DNA from: an uncultured Eubacteriales bacterium
Lineage (GTDB): Bacteria > Bacillota > Clostridia > UMGS1883 > UMGS1540
Length of the DNA: 16,919 nucleotides
Direction of reading: 5' to 3'
Assembly: GCA_900552775.1 (NCBI GenBank)
Contig: USAP01000017.1
Coordinates: 1-16,919 of the forward strand
Of this stretch, positions 1 through 7,112 are shown in pieces (the stretch's first letter is position 1; each line of letters begins with the position of its first letter). A program made the translations under genes and the position numbers. The notes beneath the pieces are model-generated. The model did no database searches and was not told where the DNA came from. It saw only the letters and a program-made list of their open reading frames with translations.

Positions 1-76
1 ATAAATATAAAATATTTTGTTTAATTTTTTATTTTTAAAAAAAATTAAAAATTTTTTTCGGAGGGCTTTTCTCGGC
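1..76. other. Extremely AT-rich stretch upstream of the first gene
   Basis: The first 58 bases contain a single G or C (G at 19); the rest is runs of A and T. A GGAGGG ribosome binding site for the following gene begins at about 60. The stretch could hold promoter or UP-type sequence, but no clear -35/-10 pair stands out. It may also be a low-complexity contig edge. An in-frame TTG at 17 would extend the next protein through this tract, giving a lysine/phenylalanine-rich leader. That looks like a by-product of composition. Confidence 0.4.
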
Positions 77-919
77 ATGTATATAAAGATTAACGGTAAA
101 ATATATATTCATACTGTTTTCCTGCTGCTGCCGCTTGTATTTTTCAGCGAAGGGTGCATAAAATATGCGGCTGTTTTTTTCTGTGCCTTTCTGCATGAGC
201 TTGCGCATTTTTGTGCGGCGCTTTTATGCGGAGTCAGAAGCGAGCGGATTTTTATTGCGCCTTACGGGTTTGAACTGCGCATAAAAGAAGCGCCTGCGGA
301 GGCGGAAATTTTTATTTATGCCGCCGGACCTTTATTAAGCCTTATTCTTTGCGTTTTGTTTTACATATCGGGGAGCGCATTTTTGTTCAGGGCAAATGCG
401 GTGCTTTTTGCGTTTAACATGCTTCCGGCGCTGCCTCTTGACGGAGGAAGGCTTGCCCGGATTGTTTTGTGGAAAAATGCGGGAGTATACAGGGGAAACA
501 GAATTTTGCGCTTTTTGAGCATTTCTTCAGCTTTGTGTCTCGGGATAACAGGAATATGTATTTCATCGGTTTGGTGTTTTTTTGCATCCGCTTTGATTTT
601 TTCGAGAACAATTTCTCAAAAAAGCGTTCCGTTTTACAAAAAAAGAGGAAAAAATGTGCCGCAAAAACATGTGTTTATGCGTTCAGACGCGCCCGTGCGT
701 GACGTGATGCGGAAATTTTCGCCGTACTATTATTTAATTTTGCATAGCGACTGTGCGGAGTATGGCGTGCACGAAAAAGATATTGTTAAAGCAATAGAAA
801 AAAACGGCTGCGAAAAACCCGTAAAGGAGCTTTTTTGCAGCCGCAAAGCAAACTCAGTTTGCGCTTTTGATTTTAAGTATTCTCACGATAATCGGAGAAA
901 GAATAACGTTTATTCCTAG
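77..919 (+). CDS. spoIVFB: Site-2 metalloprotease, SpoIVFB family (M50B)
   Basis: This is an intramembrane zinc metalloprotease of 280 residues. In spore formers SpoIVFB sits in the membrane around the forespore and cleaves pro-sigma-K in the mother cell. Visible are a hydrophobic N-terminal half, the zinc motif HELAH at residues 40-44, and the second active-site motif NMLPALPLDGGR at 114-125 with the metal-binding Asp122. The C-terminal third (about 190-255) is soluble and resembles the small CBS-like domain of SpoIVFB. The ATG at 77 was chosen because GGAGGG lies 11 bases upstream; the in-frame TTG at 17 has no such site. No spoIVFA partner precedes it in the window. The last 22 codons lie antisense to the end of the convergent transporter gene. 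The protease family is secure; the sporulation role is inferred. Confidence 0.85.
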   Translation: MYIKINGKIYIHTVFLLLPLVFFSEGCIKYAAVFFCAFLHELAHFCAALLCGVRSERIFIAPYGFELRIKEAPAEAEIFIYAAGPLLSLILCVLFYISGSAFLFRANAVLFAFNMLPALPLDGGRLARIVLWKNAGVYRGNRILRFLSISSALCLGITGICISSVWCFFASALIFSRTISQKSVPFYKKRGKNVPQKHVFMRSDAPVRDVMRKFSPYYYLILHSDCAEYGVHEKDIVKAIEKNGCEKPVKELFCSRKANSVCAFDFKYSHDNRRKNNVYS

Positions 920-1426
920 CTCAAACAAAAAGTTTGTGCCCACAAGCACCAGAATCATGTAAGAAGCAATATTTGTGCCGAAGTCTGCAGCCGCGGCCCA
1001 TTGCCCGATAAGAGGCATAAAGAAAACCCGGCAGCCCAGCAAAAACACACCCGTATTGACTATTGGACATGTTATTGCCGCGGCAATAACCGCCAAATAA
1101 GTGTTGGCTTTTTTGAGGGCTTTGAATACAAGCGCCGAGCAAAGTCCGCAAAGCACACCCTTTAAAAGCACTGTCACAACCGTTCCCGGAATACTGAATG
1201 CCATAAACAGAGTCGAGTCGGTTAAGAGAACAACCGCACCGAATACAAGACCGAGCCACGCACCCGCCGCCGTGCCGCACATCGCTGCGCCGACTACAAT
1301 CGGAATAAGCACGACGGACATGGAAAACGGACCGAAGCGTATTGCGCCGCCCGTAAACTGCAGTACCGCCACAAGCGCGGTCAGCATGGCGCATAAAACC
1401 AGACCGGCTGTTTTTGATGTTTTCAT
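854..1426 (-). CDS. ECF transporter S component, probably pantothenate (PanT-like)
   Basis: This 190-residue, very hydrophobic protein has about five to six membrane segments. It fits the substrate-binding S subunit of an energy-coupling factor vitamin importer, which would work with shared EcfA/A'/T subunits encoded elsewhere. Family-like features are the LLKGVLCG stretch near residue 87, PIVNTGVFLLG at 121-131 and a C-terminal NFLFELGINVILSP segment. The gene lies directly downstream of coaX on the same strand, which points to pantothenate as substrate. The motif evidence supports only the S-component family. The start is the ATG at 1426, with AGGAG 12 bases upstream, somewhat distant. The in-frame GTG at 1456 has no ribosome binding site. 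The 3' end overlaps the convergent protease gene by 66 bases, and no clear terminator is visible between the two. Confidence 0.75.
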   Translation of the reverse strand: MKTSKTAGLVLCAMLTALVAVLQFTGGAIRFGPFSMSVVLIPIVVGAAMCGTAAGAWLGLVFGAVVLLTDSTLFMAFSIPGTVVTVLLKGVLCGLCSALVFKALKKANTYLAVIAAAITCPIVNTGVFLLGCRVFFMPLIGQWAAAADFGTNIASYMILVLVGTNFLFELGINVILSPIIVRILKIKSAN

Positions 1427-1488
1427 GATAAATACACACTCCTTGCTGTCGCTCACAAAACGTGATGCAACGCATTATTTTATTTGCA

Positions 1489-1507
1489 CGGAAAGATATT
1501 CTTCCCG
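1489..1507 (-). other. Small hairpin in the coaX-to-transporter gap
   Basis: On the minus strand CGGGAAG, loop AATAT, CTTTCCG forms a 7-bp stem with one G-U pair, 11 bases after the coaX stop. It is not followed by a T run, so it is not a classical terminator. It could mark mRNA processing or differential expression within the two-gene operon. Nothing else recognisable lies in the 91-base gap. Confidence 0.3.
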
Positions 1508-1517
1508 AAATGCACTT

Positions 1518-2285
1518 TTATCTGCAATTTTTCTTATATATTATGTTAAGACCTTTTAAAACAAGCTCATCATCAAGTATTATTTCATGTTTGCAGTGGG
1601 GTATAATTGTTGACGAGAGGCCGCCCGTTGCGATTACGGGAAATTCTCCGCCCATTTCTTCAAAGAATCTGTCAATCATTCCGTCAATCATCGAAGCGTT
1701 TCCGAAAACAACGCCGGATCTCATACAGTCCGCCGTATTTTTTCCGAGGGGAGAAGGCGGAGCTTCAAGACTTATCTGGGGAAGCTGTGCCGTTCCCGAG
1801 GCGAGCGCTTTAAGACCGATATTCACACCCGGAATAATCGATACTCCGCAAAAAGCGCCGCTTTTGTCAAGCGCCATTATCTTGGTTGCCGTGCCCATAT
1901 CCACCGTCACAGACGGCGCGCCGTAAAGATTAAGCGACGCAACGCACGCGCATATCAGATCCGCTCCGACGGTTGAAGGGTCGTCACACTTTAAATTCAT
2001 GCCCGTTTTAATGCCAGGAAGAACCAGAAGCGGCTCCACACCGTATGCTTTTAAAACCGCGGTTTTAAAGGTGTGGTTTAAAGGCGGCACAACGCTTGAA
2101 ATAATTGCGGCGGAAATTGCCGGTGCCTTAACGTCATACAAGTTAAGTATGCTCTTAATTTTGGACGCATATTCATCCGAAGTTTTGGTGGCATCGGTGG
2201 AGATGCGCGATGTAAAAACAAGCCGGTCATTCAGATAGCCGCCCAAAACTATATTTGTGTTGCCTATATCTATTGTAAGAAGCAC
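1518..2285 (-). CDS. coaX: Type III pantothenate kinase
   Basis: CoaX is a cytoplasmic kinase that phosphorylates pantothenate to 4'-phosphopantothenate, the first step of coenzyme A synthesis. The type III form is not feedback inhibited by CoA and uses a monovalent cation. The protein is 255 residues, normal for the family. It shows the N-terminal phosphate-binding motif DIGNTN at residues 6-11, a central GADL segment, the DMGTATK motif of the acetate/sugar kinase/Hsp70 fold, and the C-terminal ATGGLS motif. The start is a GTG at 2285, preceded 6 bases upstream by GGAGGAG. An upstream in-frame start at 2327 would place coding sequence over the promoter. It is first in a two-gene unit with the ECF S component, so uptake and phosphorylation of the vitamin appear coupled. 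Confidence 0.93.
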   Translation of the reverse strand: MLLTIDIGNTNIVLGGYLNDRLVFTSRISTDATKTSDEYASKIKSILNLYDVKAPAISAAIISSVVPPLNHTFKTAVLKAYGVEPLLVLPGIKTGMNLKCDDPSTVGADLICACVASLNLYGAPSVTVDMGTATKIMALDKSGAFCGVSIIPGVNIGLKALASGTAQLPQISLEAPPSPLGKNTADCMRSGVVFGNASMIDGMIDRFFEEMGGEFPVIATGGLSSTIIPHCKHEIILDDELVLKGLNIIYKKNCR

Positions 2286-2317
2286 TGAAATCTCCTCCGT
2301 TATTTTATGGTATTTCG

Positions 2318-2346
2318 ATTGTACCACGGTATGTGTTTTTTGTCAA
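2318..2346 (-). promoter_or_regulatory. Promoter for coaX
   Basis: Read on the minus strand, TTGACA (2346-2341) and TACAAT (2323-2318) are separated by 17 bases, a near-consensus housekeeping sigma promoter. Transcription would start near 2311, just before the coaX ribosome binding site at 2298-2292, giving a very short leader. Confidence 0.8.
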
Positions 2347-2429
2347 GAATTTCGGTGAAGAAAAAAGGTGTGAAGCAATTAAAAAAATTGTGTATTTTTT
2401 TTGCGTAAAACTATTGACAAAAAACGCAT
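2331..2429. repeat. Near-perfect inverted repeat over the divergent -35 regions
   Basis: The arms are 2331-2346, read on the minus strand as TTGACAAAAAACACAT, and 2414-2429, read on the plus strand as TTGACAAAAAACGCAT. They match at 15 of 16 positions and point outward from a 67-base centre. Part of the match is the -35 hexamer plus an A run, so some similarity is expected. The shared C-CAT tail extends it beyond that. It could be a shared regulator site or the result of promoter duplication. Confidence 0.55.
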
Positions 2430-2442
2430 TTTATGTTTTAAT
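2414..2442 (+). promoter_or_regulatory. Promoter for the regulator-pot operon
   Basis: TTGACA at 2414-2419 and TTTAAT at 2437-2442 are separated by 17 bases. The predicted start is near 2449, inside a palindrome, leaving a leader of about 65 bases before the regulator ATG at 2513. It is divergent from the coaX promoter. Confidence 0.8.
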
Positions 2443-2444
2443 AT

Positions 2445-2458
2445 CATATGATCATATG
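2445..2458. promoter_or_regulatory. Perfect 14-bp palindrome, candidate operator
   Basis: CATATGATCATATG reads identically on both strands. It begins two bases after the -10 and covers the predicted transcription start, a typical position for a repressor operator. The adjacent gene encodes an XRE-type dimeric regulator, so autoregulation is the simplest inference. No second copy was noticed in the window. Confidence 0.55.
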
Positions 2459-2512
2459 TTTAGAAGTATTAAACTTTTTGTATATTTTAATTAAATCAGA
2501 GGAAGCGTTGAC

Positions 2513-3052
2513 ATGAAAATCGGAGAAAGGCTTAAAAACCTTCGCAAAGAGAACGGACTTACGCAGGCGGAGCTCGGCAGCAGATGCGACTTGAGCAAGG
2601 GGTTTATTTCCCAGCTGGAGGCGGATTTGACATCGCCGTCACTCTCAACTTTAGAGGATATTTTAGATTGCCTCGGAACAAATTTTACGGAATTTTTCAG
2701 CGTCCCCGACGATGAGACGGTGGTTTATAAAAAAGAAGATGTCACCGTTGCGGAATTTCCCGAAGACGGATATAAAATTCACTGGCTTGTGTGGGACGCG
2801 CAGAAAAACTGCATGGAGCCCATTCTGGCGGAAATAGAGCCGCACGGCAAAACGGAGATTCACTCTCCGCACGAGGGCGAGGAATTCGGCTATATTCTGC
2901 ACGGAAGCGTGTGCCTTCACATAGGAGACAGAAAACACAGAGTGCGCCGCGGAGAATGTTTTTATTTTAAAGCGCGTGCTCCTCATTACATAGAAAACAC
3001 GGGCAAAAGTGCGGCAAGCGTTCTTTGGGTTGCTTCGCCGCCCACGTTCTGA
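2513..3052 (+). CDS. XRE-family regulator with C-terminal cupin domain
   Basis: This 179-residue transcription regulator has an N-terminal helix-turn-helix of the XRE/Cro type (about 6-60, including LTQAELGSRCDLSKGFISQLE) and a C-terminal cupin_2 fold (about 105-178). Likely cupin metal/ligand residues are His117, His120, Glu124 and His158. The architecture matches PuuR-like regulators that sense small molecules such as polyamines. It heads the potBCDA genes with 30 bases between it and potB, so it probably controls polyamine uptake and itself, possibly through the palindrome at 2445-2458. The ATG is preceded by AGAGGAAG at a 7-base spacing. The family is certain; the polyamine ligand is inferred from context. 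Confidence 0.9.
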   Translation: MKIGERLKNLRKENGLTQAELGSRCDLSKGFISQLEADLTSPSLSTLEDILDCLGTNFTEFFSVPDDETVVYKKEDVTVAEFPEDGYKIHWLVWDAQKNCMEPILAEIEPHGKTEIHSPHEGEEFGYILHGSVCLHIGDRKHRVRRGECFYFKARAPHYIENTGKSAASVLWVASPPTF

Positions 3053-3071
3053 TTACTGATCTGATTACTGA
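3049..3071 (+). repeat. Tandem 12-base repeat at the regulator stop codon
   Basis: CTGATTACTGAT at 3049-3060 is followed directly by CTGATTACTGA at 3061-3071. The duplication spans the regulator stop codon (3050-3052) and repeats it downstream before the potB ribosome binding site. It looks like a small slippage or duplication event with no obvious function. Confidence 0.6.
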
Positions 3072-3082
3072 AAGGAAACAAA

Positions 3083-3913
3083 ATGAAAAAACTCGGAAAA
3101 ACAGCCTTAATATTGCCTTTTATGCTGTGGCTGGTGCTGCTTATAATAGTGCCGCTTCTGCTCATAGCTTTCTATGCTTTCACGGAGTCGGACGGAAACG
3201 TTTTGAGATTTACATTTTCTCATTTTTCAAAATTTTTAAAACCGGAATATTTAACCGTTCTTGTAAGATCGCTGAAGCTTTCTTTTTTTGCAACGGTTAT
3301 ATGCCTGCTTTTGGGATATCCGCTCGGAATGATTTTGGCAAGCGACCTTTTCAAAAAGAAAACGTTTCTGCTTGTCATGTTTCTGGCGCCGATGTGGATG
3401 AACTTCCTTCTCAGAACGTATGCATGGCTTACGCTGCTTGAAGGAACGGGAGTTATAAATTCGATTTTAAAAGCCGCGGGACTCGGTACGCACATGTTTC
3501 TCGGAAATGAGGGGGCTGTGGTTTTCGGCATGGTTTACAATCTTTTGCCCTATATGATTCTGCCGATATACAGCTCTGTTTCGAAAATACCGAAGTCTCT
3601 TACGGAGGCTGCCGGAGACCTTGGAGGAAGTCCGCTGCAGTGCTTCAGAAAAATTACGCTGCCTTTAAGCGTTCCGGGGATACTTTCGGGAATAACAATG
3701 GTTTTTGTGCCCGGGGTTACAACGTTTGTAATATCTCAGTTTTTGGGAAGCGGCAATGTAATTCTTATAGGCGATATCATAGAGCAGCAGTTCACAAAAG
3801 GAAGCAGCTGGGGATTCGGCGCGGCGGTTTCGATTGTGGTTATGATTGTTGTAATAATATGCATGTGGGCAATAAATAAATTTACCGATGAGCCGGAGGT
3901 GACAATGCTGTGA
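3083..3913 (+). CDS. potB: Spermidine/putrescine ABC transporter permease PotB
   Basis: One of two membrane subunits of the polyamine importer; with PotC it forms the channel that takes substrate from PotD and couples to the PotA ATPase. The 276 residues include about six hydrophobic segments and the cytoplasmic EAA loop at about 175-194 (EAAGDLGGSPLQCFRKITLP), the contact site for the ATPase. The N-terminal segment followed by IVPLLLIAFYAFTE is typical of PotB. AAAGGAAA lies about 5 bases before the ATG. The stop codon overlaps the start of potC, so the two should be translationally coupled. Confidence 0.92.
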   Translation: MKKLGKTALILPFMLWLVLLIIVPLLLIAFYAFTESDGNVLRFTFSHFSKFLKPEYLTVLVRSLKLSFFATVICLLLGYPLGMILASDLFKKKTFLLVMFLAPMWMNFLLRTYAWLTLLEGTGVINSILKAAGLGTHMFLGNEGAVVFGMVYNLLPYMILPIYSSVSKIPKSLTEAAGDLGGSPLQCFRKITLPLSVPGILSGITMVFVPGVTTFVISQFLGSGNVILIGDIIEQQFTKGSSWGFGAAVSIVVMIVVIICMWAINKFTDEPEVTML

Positions 3914-4698
3914 TGAAAAAAACCTTCGGAAAAATATATCTTTATTTAATACTTTTTTTCCTGTATCTTCCCATACTAACGCTTGTTGTTTTTTCTTTTA
4001 ACGGCGCGAAGTCAAGGGGAAAATGGGGCGGATTTTCGCTTAAGTGGTACAAAGGACTTTTTGAAAATTCGTCTATGATGCAGGCGCTTTACACAACGCT
4101 TATAGTGGCGCTTTTGGCGGCGCTTATATCAACCGTTATCGGAACGGTTTCTGCCATCGCGCTTTACAGAAGCCGCCCGAAATTTAAAAAAGCCATGCTG
4201 AGTTTAAGTTATATTCCGATGATGAATTCGGATATTGTAACGGGTGTGTCGCTTATGATGCTTTTCACATTCCTCCGCATGAAGCTCGGCTTTGGGACGC
4301 TGCTTTTATCGCATATTGCGTTTTGTATTCCGTACGTAATTCTTTCGGTTCTGCCGAAGCTTTACGGAATAAACATGAGCATTTACGAGGCTGCGCTTGA
4401 TTTGGGCGCGCCGCCTCTTAAGGCATACACAAAGGTTATGCTGCCGGAGCTTTTGCCCGGCATTGTGTCCGGTTTTCTGGTGAGCATTACGCTGTCGATT
4501 GACGATTTTGTTATAAGCTTTTTCAATACCGGACGCGGAGTGCAGAATATATCTATCTTGGTGTATTCCGCAAAAACGGGTGTGAATCCCGAAACGTATG
4601 CGCTTTCGTCGCTTATGTTCGGAGCGGTTATTATGCTCCTGCTCATAATGAATTTAAAAGACAGCAAAAAAGAAGTTAAAAGGAGAAATGTCAGATGA
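3910..4698 (+). CDS. potC: Spermidine/putrescine ABC transporter permease PotC
   Basis: Second membrane subunit of the polyamine importer, 262 residues with about six hydrophobic segments. The EAA loop is at about 160-179 (EAALDLGAPPLKAYTKVMLP). The SIDDFVISFF segment near residue 196 is characteristic of PotC. The GTG at 3910 has GGAGG 10 bases upstream. The adjacent ATG at 3913, overlapping the potB stop as TGATG, is an equally plausible start with a longer 13-base spacing. The 3' end overlaps potD as ATGA. Confidence 0.92.
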   Translation: MMKKTFGKIYLYLILFFLYLPILTLVVFSFNGAKSRGKWGGFSLKWYKGLFENSSMMQALYTTLIVALLAALISTVIGTVSAIALYRSRPKFKKAMLSLSYIPMMNSDIVTGVSLMMLFTFLRMKLGFGTLLLSHIAFCIPYVILSVLPKLYGINMSIYEAALDLGAPPLKAYTKVMLPELLPGIVSGFLVSITLSIDDFVISFFNTGRGVQNISILVYSAKTGVNPETYALSSLMFGAVIMLLLIMNLKDSKKEVKRRNVR

Positions 4699-5735
4699 AA
4701 AAAATTGCGGTTTTACTGAGCGTTATCATGCTTGTCTCATGTCTTGCGGGCTGCGGCTCGGACAAGGGGAAAACGGTTCTCAATGTTTATAACTGGGGAG
4801 AGTTTATAGACGAGAGCGTGCTTAAGGATTTTGAGAAAAAATATCCCGATATCAAGATAAACTACGAAAAGTATGCAGACAATGAGACGATGTACACAAA
4901 AATCAAAAACGGCGGCGTAAATTACGATGTGCTTTTCCCGTCGGATTATATGATTGCGCGTCTTATCGAAGAAAACATGCTTGCAAAATTAGATTTTTCG
5001 AATATTCCGAATTATAAGTACATAGACGAAAAATACAAAAACTGGTCATATGACCCGATGAACGAATATTCCGTTCCGTACATGTTCGGATTTGTGGGAA
5101 TACTTTACGACAAAACAAAGATAGACGGCAGCACCCTTACATGGGATTCGCTTTTTGATCCCAAATACGAAAAGAGTATTCTTATAAAAAACGATATGAG
5201 AGATATGCTCGGAATCGCGCTTAAAACATTGGGTTATTCAATGAACAGCACCGACGAAAACGAACTCGAACAGGCAAAACAGAAGCTTATTGAGCAGAAA
5301 CCCAATGTTTTGGGCAGAGTGGGCGATGAAGGAATGGACAAAATGATTGCCGGCGAAGCGGATATGGCGGTTATGTATGGCGGCGACGCGCTTACATGCA
5401 TGAAAGAAAACGAAAATCTTGATTTTGTGCTTCCGAAGGAAGGTGTTAACTATTTTGTTGACGCTATGGTAATTCCGGCAAACGCGGAGCACAAAAAAGA
5501 AGCGGAGCTTTTCATAAACTTTATGTGCGAAACGGATATTGCGCTTAAAAATGCGGAAGAAATAGGCTATTCCACACCGCAGACAGAGGCATATAAGCTT
5601 TTACCCGAGGATATGAAAACGGATTTTGCTTATCCGCCGCAGGAGGTTTTTGACAAAGCGGAGGTTTACACGTATCTCGGCGATAAAACCGAGCTTTACG
5701 ACAGAATTTGGACGGAGTTTTTGGCTTCGATATAA
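4695..5735 (+). CDS. potD: Spermidine/putrescine-binding lipoprotein PotD
   Basis: Extracytoplasmic polyamine-binding protein of 346 residues. The N-terminus is a lipoprotein signal (MKK, hydrophobic core, lipobox LAGC with Cys20), so the mature protein should be anchored to the outer face of the membrane. The mature start LNVYNWGEFID is typical of the PotD/PotF family. Further PotD-like stretches are YDVLFPSDYMI near residue 80 and VPYMFGFVGILYD near 130. ATGA overlap with potC and AGGAG 9 bases upstream indicate coupled translation. Polyamine specificity is supported by family likeness and by the neighbouring potB/potC; the preferred polyamine cannot be read from sequence. Confidence 0.93.
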   Translation: MKKIAVLLSVIMLVSCLAGCGSDKGKTVLNVYNWGEFIDESVLKDFEKKYPDIKINYEKYADNETMYTKIKNGGVNYDVLFPSDYMIARLIEENMLAKLDFSNIPNYKYIDEKYKNWSYDPMNEYSVPYMFGFVGILYDKTKIDGSTLTWDSLFDPKYEKSILIKNDMRDMLGIALKTLGYSMNSTDENELEQAKQKLIEQKPNVLGRVGDEGMDKMIAGEADMAVMYGGDALTCMKENENLDFVLPKEGVNYFVDAMVIPANAEHKKEAELFINFMCETDIALKNAEEIGYSTPQTEAYKLLPEDMKTDFAYPPQEVFDKAEVYTYLGDKTELYDRIWTEFLASI

Positions 5736-5830
5736 CCGGATTTAAGATACTGTAGGCATGGGTTTTGCCGAAAATGATGAATAACGGTACTTTCAGTCAC
5801 TTATTGAATAATCGGAAGAGAGGATACAAA

Positions 5831-6913
5831 TTGGGAGAGCAGCATATAATTGACCTTATTAATATTACAAAGTCTTTCGGAGAAGGCGATGTCCTTCATG
5901 ACTTCAGCCTGTATGTGCGTGAAAATGAGTTTTTAACGCTTCTCGGTCCGTCCGGATGCGGAAAGACTACCACTTTGCGCATAATAGGCGGCTTTGAAAC
6001 GCCGGACAAGGGTCAGGTTCTGTACAGAAACCGTGATATTGCCGACGTTCCGCCTAATAAAAGAAATTTTAATACCGTTTTTCAGAAATATTCTCTTTTT
6101 CCGCATATGAATATTTTTGAAAACATTGCGTTCGGACTCAGAATAAAAAAGATGTCCGAAGATAAAATACGCGACAAGGTTACATGGGCGTTAAAGCTTG
6201 TAAACCTTTCGGGTTATGAAAAAAGAAAGCCGGATTCGCTTTCGGGCGGTCAGCAGCAGAGGGTGGCAATTGCAAGAGCGATTGTGTGCGAGCCCGAGAT
6301 GCTTCTTTTTGACGAGCCTTTGGGAGCTCTTGATTTAAAACTGCGTCAGGAGATGCAGAGAGAACTTAAAAACCTTCAGCAGTCTTTGGGAATTTCGTTC
6401 GTGTATGTAACGCATGACCAGGAGGAAGCCCTGACGATGAGCGATACCGTGGTGGTTATGAGCGACGGAATAATTCAGCAGGTGGGAACGCCGGTTGATA
6501 TATATAACGAGCCGAAAAACCGCTTCGTTGCCAAATTTATCGGTGAAAGCAACATTGTGGACGGTGTTATGAAAGACGATTTCAAGGCTTATTTTGCCGG
6601 AATGGATTTTGTGTGCGTTGACAGCGGTTTCGGCAGAAACGAAGAGGTTGACGTTGTTATAAGACCTGAGGATATTAAAATTGTTCCCGAAAACGAGGGA
6701 ATGCTCCGCGGAGTTGTAAAGAGTGTATTTTTCAAAGGCGTTCACTATGAGATGACAATTGAAAGCGCGGGAATTTCGTGGCTTGTGCAGAGCACACTGT
6801 CTGAAAATGTGGGCGACAGAGTGGGAATTAATATTTATCCCAACGACATTCATATTATGAAAAAAAGCGATTCTCAGGCGGAACGTGAGGAAGAGGAAGA
6901 AGCGGAATCATAA
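5831..6913 (+). CDS. potA: Spermidine/putrescine ABC transporter ATPase PotA
   Basis: Cytoplasmic ATPase that powers polyamine import, 360 residues. It shows Walker A GPSGCGKT at 39-46, Q-loop Gln85, signature LSGGQQQR at 137-144, Walker B MLLFDEP at 157-163, switch His195, and a C-terminal TOBE-type domain at about 275-345. A short glutamate-rich tail follows. The TTG start at 5831 was chosen because GAGAGG sits 7 bases upstream and the protein then begins like other PotA proteins. In-frame ATG codons at 5774 and 5777 would add about 19 unusual residues and lack a good ribosome binding site. The gene is last in the cluster, 95 bases after potD; in many bacteria potA is first. No terminator or promoter was recognised in that gap. 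Confidence 0.92.
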   Translation: MGEQHIIDLINITKSFGEGDVLHDFSLYVRENEFLTLLGPSGCGKTTTLRIIGGFETPDKGQVLYRNRDIADVPPNKRNFNTVFQKYSLFPHMNIFENIAFGLRIKKMSEDKIRDKVTWALKLVNLSGYEKRKPDSLSGGQQQRVAIARAIVCEPEMLLFDEPLGALDLKLRQEMQRELKNLQQSLGISFVYVTHDQEEALTMSDTVVVMSDGIIQQVGTPVDIYNEPKNRFVAKFIGESNIVDGVMKDDFKAYFAGMDFVCVDSGFGRNEEVDVVIRPEDIKIVPENEGMLRGVVKSVFFKGVHYEMTIESAGISWLVQSTLSENVGDRVGINIYPNDIHIMKKSDSQAEREEEEEAES

Positions 6914-6951
6914 AATTTTTATTAAATTTGCAGAGGTTTGGCATTTTTTGC

Positions 6952-6980
6952 TTGACTTTATATTCTGTTTGAGTTATAAT
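6952..6980 (+). promoter_or_regulatory. Promoter for rpsU
   Basis: TTGACT (6952-6957) and TATAAT (6975-6980) are spaced by 17 bases, an almost perfect housekeeping promoter. Transcription should begin near 6987, leaving a leader of about 125 bases before rpsU. No convincing terminator for potA is seen between 6914 and this site. Confidence 0.88.
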
Positions 6981-7046
6981 ATACTTGTGTATTTTAGTAG
7001 TACATCGGTTACATGTTGTTAAAGCCGCGTACTTTAAAAGCTACGG

Positions 7047-7076
7047 AATGCTTTAAAAAACTCCGTTTAAAGCATT
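7047..7076 (+). promoter_or_regulatory. Hairpin in the rpsU leader, possible regulatory element
   Basis: AATGCTTTAAA (7047-7057) and TTTAAAGCATT (7066-7076) form an 11-bp perfect stem with an 8-base loop, ending 19 bases before the rpsU ribosome binding site. ACGGA (7043-7047) can alternatively pair with TCCGT (7062-7066), which would use the loop and disrupt the base of the long stem. Only TTTTGG follows, so it is a poor terminator. Feedback control of S21 or an mRNA stability element is possible; both are inference. Confidence 0.45.
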
Positions 7077-7112
7077 TTGGCACATTCCAAGTCGCGGAGG
7101 GAGGGAAAACAA

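Noticed and set aside
844..868. Inverted repeat GCAAAC-TCA-GTTTGC at the end of the transporter gene as a bidirectional terminator
   Set aside because: The stem is only 6 bp, lies inside coding sequence of the convergent gene, and has no proper T run on either strand.
2370..2395. CAATT-AAAAA-AATTG hairpin in the divergent promoter region
   Set aside because: A 5-bp AT-only stem in an AT-rich spacer is expected by chance.
6914..6951. Terminator after potA
   Set aside because: Only weak 3-4 bp stems are possible and T runs are part of general AT richness.
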